8,893 bases of DNA from an uncultured Bacteroidales bacterium (GTDB taxonomy: Bacteria; Bacteroidota; Bacteroidia; Bacteroidales; P3): positions 1 through 8,893 of the forward strand of contig CAMWIS010000063.1 in the NCBI GenBank assembly GCA_947174375.1. The letters run 5' to 3'. Shown here one piece after another: positions 1-5,537 of this stretch (the stretch's first letter is position 1; each line of letters opens with the position of its first letter). Under the pieces are notes generated by a model, which saw nothing but the letters and a program-made list of their open reading frames with translations, was not told the origin of the DNA and did not search any database. Position numbers and translations under genes: made by a program.

Positions 1-1208
1 GATACCGATTTCGTCTCGCTCATCTTCTCCCATTGCTGGTTGATGGAGGCGGAAGCATTGATTTCCCGCATCCACGAACCGCTCGGGAATTTCATGTTCC
101 ACTTGCCCGCCAGTTTGAAACTGTTGTAGTCGGATTTATAAGCGTCTTCCTTGGCGGTGGCGTCCTTGTCCCGTTTCGCCTTATCGAACGAACCGGTGTA
201 ATCGGTGCTGATATGCCAATGGATGGTGCGCTCCCGCCATAAGTATTTGGCATCCAGGCGGGCGGAACCCGTGACACGGGTGTAGTTCTTCACGCTGTTG
301 CGCGGGTCTATTTTGGAATCCAAGTAATTGAGGTCGGCGTTCAGGATATAATGGCCGTGCCCGTCCAGACGGAAACCCTTGCCCGCCGAAAACAACTTGC
401 TGGTTTTGTCGGCCTTGAAACGGGCGGTAAACGGCGTTTCGCTGGCCTTGCGTTCGATGAGGACCGCGCCGCTCGACACGTTGCCGTAAGCCACCGAGGG
501 GATGCCGCGGATGATTTCCACCTTCTCGATGTTGTCGGTCGAAATGGTACGCATATCCAGGCCCTTGTTCACCGTACTCGTCTCGTTGACGGCGGACGTG
601 CTGCCCGGGATATATTGCAGGTTGGCGTCCGTGTTTTGCGCGATGCCGTCCACGAAGAAACTCACGCCCAAAGACGAGATGTTCTCCGTCGTGCCCGCTT
701 CGCGCAGGTGTATCAGGTTGGCCTGGTCCATCTGCGGGTCGGAGGCCTTGCCGCCCGGCACCAACTCCAACAGGTCGCTGAAACTGTTGGGTTGCAGATG
801 GCGCATGGCGGTGCGGTCGATGACGGAGGTGCTGGTGGCGCGTTTGGATTCGGAAGCCGTCACCACCACCTCGTTCAGAGCCTTGTTAGAAGGTTTCAAG
901 TAAAAGGTATCGGGTGCACCGCCGGGTATCTTGATGTCTTGTTCAAACGATTCGTAACCCAAATACGAGATGTCGATGCGATAGTTGCCGGGCTTGATTT
1001 GCAACAGTTCGAAGCGACCGTTCGCGTTCGTGATGCCGCCGTAGGCCAATTGCTGCCCCACGAACAGCCGAACCGTGGCATAGTCCAGCGTCCCGCGGGT
1101 CTGTCCGTCCAATACCGTTCCCTTGAAGGCCACCGTCTGCCCCCACGCGAGGGATAGACCGCCGGTCGCTATCGTCAAGAGCACGATATGTAGGACGTTG
1201 CGGAGCAT
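1..1208 (-). CDS. TonB-dependent outer-membrane receptor, N-terminal part (cut by window edge)
   Basis: This frame stays open from the ATG at 1208 to the window edge, giving 402 residues without the C-terminus. Residues 1-23 form a signal peptide with likely cleavage near AWG-Q. Residues about 25-105 look like a carboxypeptidase-regulatory-like beta-sandwich (GTVLDGQTRGT, NGRFELLQIKPGNYRIDISYLGY). EVVVTA follows at 113-118, then a plug domain to about 255 containing FFVDGIAQ, IEKVEIIRGIPSVAYGN and SSGAVL. The start of the beta-barrel comes after that. Family knowledge: such proteins import iron complexes, cobalamin or glycans across the outer membrane using TonB energy. I see no sign of a SusC-type polysaccharide system, and no SusD gene is visible, so a metal or cofactor substrate is more likely but not shown. 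No other gene lies between it and its promoter, so it is first in its transcript. The start is supported by that promoter, whose -7 element ends 24 bp upstream. Confidence 0.93.
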   Translation of the reverse strand, partial: MLRNVLHIVLLTIATGGLSLAWGQTVAFKGTVLDGQTRGTLDYATVRLFVGQQLAYGGITNANGRFELLQIKPGNYRIDISYLGYESFEQDIKIPGGAPDTFYLKPSNKALNEVVVTASESKRATSTSVIDRTAMRHLQPNSFSDLLELVPGGKASDPQMDQANLIHLREAGTTENISSLGVSFFVDGIAQNTDANLQYIPGSTSAVNETSTVNKGLDMRTISTDNIEKVEIIRGIPSVAYGNVSSGAVLIERKASETPFTARFKADKTSKLFSAGKGFRLDGHGHYILNADLNYLDSKIDPRNSVKNYTRVTGSARLDAKYLWRERTIHWHISTDYTGSFDKAKRDKDATAKEDAYKSDYNSFKLAGKWNMKFPSGSWMREINASASINQQWEKMSETKSV

Positions 1209-1232
1209 TTTTTTTGCACTTTTTCGTGATGG

Positions 1233-1263
1233 CGAAAGTACAAAGCCCCCGCAGGGTTGTCAA
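1233..1263 (-). promoter_or_regulatory. Bacteroidetes-type promoter of the TonB-dependent receptor
   Basis: Read on the minus strand, TTGAC (1263-1259) is followed after a 20-bp spacer by TACTTTCG (1240-1233), one base away from the phylum consensus TAnnTTTG. The ATG of the receptor lies 24 bp further on, leaving a short A-rich leader of about 20 nt with no Shine-Dalgarno sequence, as is usual in this phylum. The leader is too short to hold a cobalamin or other riboswitch. Confidence 0.65.
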
Positions 1264-1279
1264 TACCCAATTATGGGTA
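1264..1279. promoter_or_regulatory. Perfect palindrome TACCCA-ATTA-TGGGTA, candidate operator
   Basis: Two 6-bp arms are separated by ATTA. The palindrome directly abuts the TTG of the receptor promoter and sits where the -33 region of an opposite-facing -7 element (1296-1303) would be. Position and symmetry suit a dimeric repressor or activator acting on both directions. Its sequence does not resemble the Fur consensus. The protein that would bind it is unknown. Confidence 0.45.
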
Positions 1280-1295
1280 AATTCGGAATATTGCG

Positions 1296-1303
1296 TACTT
1301 TTG
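1296..1303 (+). promoter_or_regulatory. TAnnTTTG -7 element facing right in the 1209-1402 gap
   Basis: TACTTTTG matches the Bacteroidetes -7 consensus exactly. The -33 position is weak: ATG at 1273-1275 instead of TTG, with 20 bp of spacing. It would drive transcription rightwards into the 3' end of the convergent acetyltransferase gene, with the short ORF at 1320-1379 as its only visible reading frame. Confidence 0.4.
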
Positions 1304-1319
1304 CACAAACAGCGGATTT

Positions 1320-1379
1320 ATGGAACAGATTGGGCTTTTCCGCCTAAACCCATACTCCTCAACGGAAAACGGCTTCTGA
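1320..1379 (+). CDS. Possible 19-residue small ORF
   Basis: The ORF starts with ATG 16 bp after an exact TAnnTTTG element and ends at TGA, encoding MEQIGLFRLNPYSSTENGF. I do not recognise it. It has no signal peptide, membrane segment or cysteine pair. The DNA also holds an inverted repeat (TTTTCCG at 1336-1342, CGGAAAA at 1363-1369) within the ORF, so the transcript could instead be a small structured RNA, or the ORF could be chance. The gap from -7 element to ATG resembles that of neighbouring genes (15 to 28 bp), which is the main support. It converges on the acetyltransferase gene whose stop is at 1403-1405. Confidence 0.25.
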   Translation: MEQIGLFRLNPYSSTENGF

Positions 1380-1402
1380 CAAATCCCGGTCACCCTCAGG
1401 CC

Positions 1403-1972
1403 TTATATCTGCTCCCGTGGCGGAATCCGTTTGATGAATTTGGCCGGATTGCCCACCACGATGGTGTCGGCTTCCACGTCTTTGGTCACGATGCTGCCGG
1501 CACCCACCACGGCATTGTCACCGATGGTCACGCCGGGGAGTATCGTCGAACCCGCGCCAATCCATACGTTTTTGCCGATATGGACGGGCTTGCAGGTAAT
1601 GATCTGACGCTCGTACAAATCGTGGTTGTTGGAGATTAACTGAACGTTGGCCGCTATCATCGTGCCGTCGCCGATTGTGATGCCGCCGGCCGACATCATC
1701 AGGCAACCGGGCATCACGACGACGTTTTTGCCGATTTGCACCATGTGTGGCCGGATGGCGGTCAAGGGCGCGTTGACGAGGCTGCCTTCTCCCATGGTCG
1801 GGAAGATGCGGCGCATCAGCGTGTCGTATTCGTCCGTGCCGGGCAACGTGTGGTTGAATTTGAAGATCAGTTGCGCGTGTTCGTTCGCAAGCGCCAATTC
1901 TTCAGGCGTTTGCTTGGTGACATCAATCCTGACTTCTTGAGGTTCGGTGTGTTGGTTCATATTTGTCATCAT
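1403..1972 (-). CDS. Sugar O-acetyltransferase, left-handed beta-helix (maltose/galactoside type)
   Basis: With the start at 1972 the protein has 189 residues, normal for the LacA/NodL/Maa family, which transfers acetyl from acetyl-CoA to sugar hydroxyls. Residues about 77-165 contain hexapeptide repeats (QIGKNVVVMPGC, ITIGDGTMIAANVQ, VHIGKNVWIGAGSTILPGVTIGDNAVVGAGS). They are followed by the C-terminal IVVGNPAKFIKRI typical of this branch. His117 in SNNHDLYERQ is the likely catalytic base, matching the family histidine. An upstream in-frame ATG at 2038 would add 22 residues and overlap the preceding gene by 41 nt. I prefer the ATG at 1972, which leaves a 25-nt gap; the ATG pair there (1972, 1969) and the one at 1960 cannot be told apart. 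It is the second gene of a two-gene minus-strand unit, with no promoter-like element in the gap. The true acceptor sugar is unknown. Confidence 0.9.
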   Translation of the reverse strand: MMTNMNQHTEPQEVRIDVTKQTPEELALANEHAQLIFKFNHTLPGTDEYDTLMRRIFPTMGEGSLVNAPLTAIRPHMVQIGKNVVVMPGCLMMSAGGITIGDGTMIAANVQLISNNHDLYERQIITCKPVHIGKNVWIGAGSTILPGVTIGDNAVVGAGSIVTKDVEADTIVVGNPAKFIKRIPPREQI

Positions 1973-1997
1973 TTTCGATGTTGAAGCGTTACAGACA

Positions 1998-2552
1998 TTA
2001 TAGCCGCTTGATAACCCGTGCCGGGTTGCCGGCGACAACCGAAAAGGCTTCCACGTCTTTGGTCACGACGCTGCCGGCCCCAATCACGCAATCGTTGCCG
2101 ATGGTCACGCCGGGCAAAACGACGACATTGCCGCCGAACCACACGTTGTGGCCGACCGTGATGGGCTTCGCGTATTCCAAGCCCTGATTGCGCCTTTCGG
2201 CATCGAGCGGGTGGATGGCGGTATAGAACGCGCAGTTCGGCCCGATGAAAACGTTGTCGCCGAACGTCACCTTGGCTTCGTCGAGAATCACGAGGTTGAA
2301 ATTGGCAAAGAAATTCTCGCCGATTTCAATGTTATAGCCGTAGTCGCAGTTGAACGGCGCCACCACCGTAAAGTTTTTACCGGTCTTGCCCAATAGACGG
2401 CTCAGGATTTGGGTCTTCTCCGCCACTTCGGAGGGGCGCAGGCGGTTGAAATGGAAACATTGGTCTTGGCACGACAGGCGTTCTTGGATCAGGTCTTGGT
2501 CGTAGTTCGCGTCGTACAGCAACCCTTGGGCGCATTTCTCTTTTTCCGTCAT
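1998..2552 (-). CDS. Maltose O-acetyltransferase-like protein with N-terminal Mac domain
   Basis: The protein has 184 residues and looks complete. Residues 1-55 fit the maltose-acetyltransferase N-terminal helical domain (EKEKCAQGLLYDANYDQDL, then FNRLRPSE). The hexapeptide beta-helix runs from about 70 to 165, with His114 in FYTAIHPLDAERR as the expected catalytic histidine. VVAGNPARVIKRL closes the protein. Such enzymes are cytoplasmic trimers that acetylate sugars, maltose and glucose in the named family. Sugar names in the family are often unreliable, so the substrate here is open. It is the first gene of the minus-strand pair and is related to its downstream neighbour, most clearly in the last 35 residues; the neighbour has a different N-terminal region. 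Its start is fixed by a TAnnTTTG element 20 bp upstream in the spacer shared with the Fur-family gene. Confidence 0.92.
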   Translation of the reverse strand: MTEKEKCAQGLLYDANYDQDLIQERLSCQDQCFHFNRLRPSEVAEKTQILSRLLGKTGKNFTVVAPFNCDYGYNIEIGENFFANFNLVILDEAKVTFGDNVFIGPNCAFYTAIHPLDAERRNQGLEYAKPITVGHNVWFGGNVVVLPGVTIGNDCVIGAGSVVTKDVEAFSVVAGNPARVIKRL

Positions 2553-2572
2553 GGCATGAAATTATAGGAATG

Positions 2573-2580
2573 CAAAAATA
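2573..2580 (-). promoter_or_regulatory. -7 element of the acetyltransferase pair
   Basis: On the minus strand this reads TATTTTTG, an exact TAnnTTTG match 20 bp before the ATG at 2552. No clear TTG lies at the expected -33 position, so the promoter may be weak or need an activator. It overlaps the left arm of the palindrome at 2577-2590. Confidence 0.5.
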
Positions 2581-2590
2581 ATCAATTATT
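2577..2590. promoter_or_regulatory. AT-rich palindrome AATAAT-CA-ATTATT, candidate metalloregulator operator
   Basis: The 6-2-6 perfect inverted repeat sits in the divergent spacer, flanked on both sides by TGCA (2571-2574 and 2592-2595). It covers part of the -7 element of the acetyltransferase gene and ends 14 bp before that of the Fur-family gene. Fur and PerR boxes are AT-rich inverted repeats of similar look, so autoregulation by the adjacent gene is a reasonable guess. A second 8-bp palindrome, CAATATTG, lies at 2594-2601. In AT-rich spacers short palindromes also arise by chance. Confidence 0.4.
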
Positions 2591-2604
2591 CTGCAATATT
2601 GTAT

Positions 2605-2612
2605 TAACTTTG
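2605..2612 (+). promoter_or_regulatory. -7 element of the Fur-family gene and downstream operon
   Basis: TAACTTTG matches TAnnTTTG exactly and ends 15 bp before the ATG at 2628. The -33 region lacks a good TTG. This is the only recognisable promoter before the three genes at 2628-4971. Confidence 0.55.
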
Positions 2613-2627
2613 TAGGAAATTCGGCTT

Positions 2628-3050
2628 ATGAATAACGTTGAGATAGAAGATATATTGGTCGGCAGGGGCGTCAAGCCCACCGCCAACCGGATACTGGTCT
2701 TGAACGCGCTGATGAAGGCCGCCCGCCCCGTCAGCCTGGCGGATTTGGAGCTGGCGTTGCATCCGATGGATAAGGCCAGCGTCTTCCGGGTACTCGAACT
2801 TTTTGCGGCGCAAGAGCTGGTTCATGTGATTGAGGACGGCAGCCGCTCGCTGAAATATGAATTTTGCCATAGCCAAAGCCGGCATTCCGTCTCCGACCAG
2901 CACGTGCATTTTTATTGTGAAAAGTGCGACAGGGTCTATTGTTTTGACGATATCGCCGTGCCGCAGGTCGAAATTCCCGCCGCGTTCAAGGTCAAGTCCA
3001 TCAATTTCATGCTCAAGGGCATCTGTCCGGAATGCGACAAGCGGCAGTAA
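2628..3050 (+). CDS. Fur-family metal- or peroxide-responsive transcriptional regulator
   Basis: The protein has 140 residues, the usual Fur length. Residues 1-80 form the winged-helix DNA-binding domain (GVKPTANRILVLNAL, then DKASVFRVLELF as recognition helix region). Residues 85-140 form the dimerisation and metal domain. Cys97 and Cys100 (HFYCEKC) with Cys133 and Cys136 (CPEC) make the structural zinc site, and His92 and His94 are candidate regulatory ligands. Fur, Zur and PerR have this fold and cannot be separated safely from sequence alone; the canonical Fur His-His-Asp-His stretch is here SDQHVHF. It begins the plus-strand group: the next gene starts 26 nt after the stop, so the regulator may be co-transcribed with a barrel protein and a surface hydrolase. 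The upstream palindrome suggests control of itself and of the divergent acetyltransferases, but no data in the window show this. Confidence 0.93.
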   Translation: MNNVEIEDILVGRGVKPTANRILVLNALMKAARPVSLADLELALHPMDKASVFRVLELFAAQELVHVIEDGSRSLKYEFCHSQSRHSVSDQHVHFYCEKCDRVYCFDDIAVPQVEIPAAFKVKSINFMLKGICPECDKRQ

Positions 3051-3076
3051 ATAGAAACGGTACGGGGCGGCGTCTG

Positions 3077-3853
3077 ATGGCCTGCCGGTGGTGCGTGGGG
3101 CTCCTCGTGGGGCTGACGGGACTGTCATGGAGCGGCTGCGGCTTGGCGGCGCCGATGGCGGACACGGCGCGGTCGGTCGGGCATCGGCTTTCGGTGGCCG
3201 TGGGCTCGGTCTCCATCAAGGAGGGCTTCAACGGCGGCATGGTCTTCAACGGGCCGCAAGCGGTGGTACGCTACGAACTGCATTGGGCCGCCGCCGGCTT
3301 CGATTTCTCCTACAATCCCGAATTGGCGCTCGGCCTGCCGTTGAACCGGGGCATGGCGGCCGTCAATTTGCAAATCACGCCCGTCGAACTCGCGTTTCAG
3401 GCACCGGTCTGGCAGTCGGCGCGGCATCGGTTGCTGCTCGGCGGCGAGGTGGCGGCACGCTACCGTTATCAAGAATACCCCGACTTGCAGAACGCGCATC
3501 TGTTTTGGTTCTGCGAAATGGGGCTGTCGTGGTGCCTGGGCTATGCGTTCCATTGGCAGGGCGGCCGGCTGAGCCTGCAATGGACCAATTCGCTGTTGGG
3601 CTTCGTGTCGCACACGCCCGACAACCCGCCTTATTTCTATTCGCTGGCGTTTGCCGATTTTGTCGTGCGCCCGCATCAGACCTTGCAATTCGGCAGTTTC
3701 AACCGCTACGACCGCACGGCCCTCCGCTTGGAATACGCGCCGGCCGCCCTGCCGACCCATGTGTTCGGTGTCGGCTTGGAATACGTGGGCTATTACGGCG
3801 CGACCCGCTATCAAACCTTAAACTGTTATCTGTCATGGCGCAAGGTGTTTTAA
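3077..3853 (+). CDS. Predicted outer-membrane beta-barrel protein, function unknown
   Basis: I do not recognise a named family. From the ATG at 3077 the protein has 258 residues. A signal peptide covers about 1-25 (hydrophobic VGLLVGLTGL, possible cleavage after GLAA). SWSGC at 17-21 weakly resembles a lipobox but has Trp at -3, so signal peptidase I is more likely. The mature part is made of short alternating strands rich in Tyr, Phe and Trp, such as GFDFSYNPELALG, LWFCEMGLSWCLGYAFHW (approximately) and FGVGLEYVGYYG. It ends in a terminal Phe (SWRKVF), the usual barrel-insertion signature. An in-frame ATG at 3032 would add 15 polar residues and overlap the regulator gene by 19 nt; I reject it because it buries the signal peptide. 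The next gene starts inside this one, so the two are probably translationally coupled and may form a surface module. Confidence 0.75.
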   Translation: MACRWCVGLLVGLTGLSWSGCGLAAPMADTARSVGHRLSVAVGSVSIKEGFNGGMVFNGPQAVVRYELHWAAAGFDFSYNPELALGLPLNRGMAAVNLQITPVELAFQAPVWQSARHRLLLGGEVAARYRYQEYPDLQNAHLFWFCEMGLSWCLGYAFHWQGGRLSLQWTNSLLGFVSHTPDNPPYFYSLAFADFVVRPHQTLQFGSFNRYDRTALRLEYAPAALPTHVFGVGLEYVGYYGATRYQTLNCYLSWRKVF

Positions 3854-4974
3854 GACGGCGGATAAGCCGCGCCGTGACGCGGGGCATGGCGTGTTTGGCG
3901 GTCTGCGTGCTGATGCAGGCCTGCTTCAAAGAAGAGGCCTTGAAGTTGCCGTTCACGACGTATGAACCGGCGGTTATGGCGGATGGCTGGGCGGTGGCCA
4001 CGCCGGAGGCGGCGGGCATGGACGGGGCGGCGTTGACGCGCGTCTATCGCGACTTTCACGAACGAAGCGACTTATGGCAGGTGCGCAGCCTGTTGGTGTT
4101 CCGGCATGGCCGCCTTGTGGCGGAGAGTTATACGAAAGACACGGCCGACCGCACGCGGCCGACGGCTGTCTGGTCGTGCACCAAGCAGGTCATGGCCTTG
4201 CTGACGGGCATGGCGTTGGAGCGGGGGCTTATCGCCGACACGGCGGACACCGTCGGACGCTATCTGCCGGAGGCGGCCGCCGTCCATCCCGACAAGGCCG
4301 CCATCCGCATCCGCGACCTATTGACGATGCGGTCGGGCATCGGCTTCGAGAACGGCGGGCTGTACGGCGGTTCAAATCAATTGCTGAAACAGATGCCGGA
4401 CAACAGCCTGGACTTCGTTTTGGGCTTGCCGCTCCGCCATGCGCCCGGCACGGCCTTCCATTACAGCGACGGCGACCCGCAAATCCTGTCGGCCGTCTTG
4501 CAGGCGCAGACGGGGCAAAGCGTCCGTGACTGGGCGCGTGAGGTGCTGTTTGAGCCGCTCGGGATGCGCCATTACGATTGGATTGTCTATCGTGACGGCC
4601 TGACGATGGGCGCGTTCGGCATATCCGCCACGCCGCGGGAGATGGCCCGCTTCGGGCAGCTGGTGCTCGACGGCGGGCGGTGGCGGGGAAACCCGTTGGT
4701 GGCGGCCGACTGGGTGGCCGCGATGACGTCGCCAAAGGTGTCGGCCCAAGAGACAGCCTACCACGGGCTGGCGTTCGGTTATTACTGGTGGGTGGACGAG
4801 GCGCGCGGCGTCGTGTTCATGCACGGCCAGGGCGGTCAGTACGTTTTCGTACAGCCGTCCGCGGGCTTGGTCGTGGTCATGACGGCCGAACCGAATACGC
4901 AGGGAACGCATCAGTTCGCCGTAACGACGGCCTTGGACGTATTGGACGCGGTGGCCGGGGCGATTCTTTGACCG
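3835..4974 (+). CDS. Lipid-anchored serine beta-lactamase-like hydrolase
   Basis: From the ATG at 3835 the protein has 378 residues; its stop codon TGA follows codon 378. An N-region with RRR, a hydrophobic stretch and LMQAC at 26-30 form a lipoprotein signal. FKEE directly after Cys30 resembles the Bacteroidetes surface lipoprotein export signal (a Lys followed by acidic residues). The rest is the class C beta-lactamase/PBP-type fold: Ser115-Cys-Thr-Lys118 is the SxxK motif, with Ser115 as nucleophile. Tyr210-Ser-Asp212 stands in the YxN place with Asp instead of Asn, and His330-Gly (MHGQGG) stands in the KTG place. Relatives include esterases, D-aminopeptidases and 6-aminohexanoate-dimer hydrolases; antibiotic resistance is unlikely and unsupported. 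The substrate is unknown. The start overlaps the barrel gene by 19 nt. The frame stays open far upstream, but that part is out-of-frame barrel coding sequence. Confidence 0.88.
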
Positions 4975-5016
4975 TATGGTATAGCGGCAATCGACATTAG
5001 GATTGTTATTATTATG

Positions 5017-5024
5017 TATCTTTG
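5017..5024 (+). promoter_or_regulatory. -7 element of the small lipoprotein gene
   Basis: TATCTTTG is an exact TAnnTTTG match 19 bp before the ATG at 5044, in an AT-rich stretch after the hydrolase gene. No good TTG is seen at the -33 spacing. It suggests the lipoprotein gene is transcribed separately from the operon before it. Confidence 0.55.
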
Positions 5025-5043
5025 TCGGTAAATAATTTTGCAT

Positions 5044-5496
5044 ATGAAAAAGTCTTTTGCTTGTGGGCTTGTCGTGTTGACATTGGCGATAAGCTTATGC
5101 TCATGTAGGGTGGGGTGTGAAACGAGGAATTGGCAAGGCGGCAAAGCGATTCCGGCAGAAGGGGGAACGGTGGTTTGGCGGCCGACGCTTGATGTCAACG
5201 TCCAAGTCATTCCTGACATCAGAGAGGTGGGCTTCGGATTCTACGATTCCAACTATAACTGGATTAGTTTTGCGCAATTGGATGCGGACTCTGTGAAGAT
5301 AAAAGGAGAGGGATATGAGAAAATCACGGGAGAGTGGTTTGAGGTGCTTGCCTCGACGAATGTTGTTGTCGTAACTTTTTCCGCCAACGATACATCCTCT
5401 AACGAAAGAGTATTGGAGGCCCATATTTCAGATGGGGAATATGAATTAGGGCCGGATGTAAGGGTAACCCAGGCGCCCTTGACGAAGTTGCGATAA
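5044..5496 (+). CDS. Small lipoprotein, BACON-like domain
   Basis: The protein has 150 residues from the ATG at 5044; a TTG at 5038 in the same frame is less likely. MKKSF and a hydrophobic stretch lead to LCSC with Cys21 as the likely lipidated residue; further cysteines at 19 and 25 crowd the site. The mature part is beta-rich. Its C-terminal half (VVVVTFSANDTSSNERVLEA, later ELGPDVRVTQAP) follows the pattern of BACON domains, which in Bacteroidetes often sit on surface proteins and are thought to bind glycans or mucins or act as spacers. Here only one such domain stands alone, with no catalytic partner in the same chain. The gene is visibly more AT-rich and less codon-biased than its neighbours, which may mean recent acquisition or low expression. 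No specific function can be given. Confidence 0.7.
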   Translation: MKKSFACGLVVLTLAISLCSCRVGCETRNWQGGKAIPAEGGTVVWRPTLDVNVQVIPDIREVGFGFYDSNYNWISFAQLDADSVKIKGEGYEKITGEWFEVLASTNVVVVTFSANDTSSNERVLEAHISDGEYELGPDVRVTQAPLTKLR

Positions 5497-5509
5497 ATCC
5501 TTACTTTTG
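5479..5509 (+). promoter_or_regulatory. Promoter of the Tricorn-like protease gene
   Basis: TTGAC at 5479-5483 is followed after a 20-bp spacer (counted from TTG) by TACTTTTG (5502-5509), an exact -7 match, and the ATG follows 28 bp later. The -33 part lies inside the last codons of the lipoprotein gene. A near-match TAACTTTC at 5515-5522 has poor spacing and is probably not used. Confidence 0.65.
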
Positions 5510-5537
5510 CTTATTAACTTTCTATAGGTAATAAAGT

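Noticed and set aside
351..1157. A 268-codon plus-strand open frame
   Set aside because: It lies antisense to the TonB-dependent receptor, whose domains are clear, and its translation has no recognisable feature.
1209..1402. Cobalamin, TPP or other riboswitch before the receptor
   Set aside because: The predicted leader is only about 20 nt, and no conserved riboswitch core was seen in the gap.
1973..2038. Upstream ATG start for the second acetyltransferase
   Set aside because: It would overlap the preceding gene by 41 nt and add residues unlike the family N-terminus; the ATG at 1972 fits the family length.
3088..3834. A long upstream extension of the serine hydrolase frame (about 249 extra codons)
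   Set aside because: The extra part is Arg/Gly-rich out-of-frame reading of the barrel gene. The ATG at 3835 gives a proper lipoprotein signal with a lipobox.
3835..4974. Antibiotic-resistance class C beta-lactamase
   Set aside because: The fold and SxxK motif are shared with many esterases and peptidases. The second motif is YSD, the third lacks KTG, and the protein is a lipoprotein, so resistance is not supported.
4372..5043. A 223-codon minus-strand open frame, and other minus-strand frames at 3125-3814 and 4229-4735
   Set aside because: All lie opposite well-supported genes and show the Arg-rich composition of antisense frames in GC-rich DNA.
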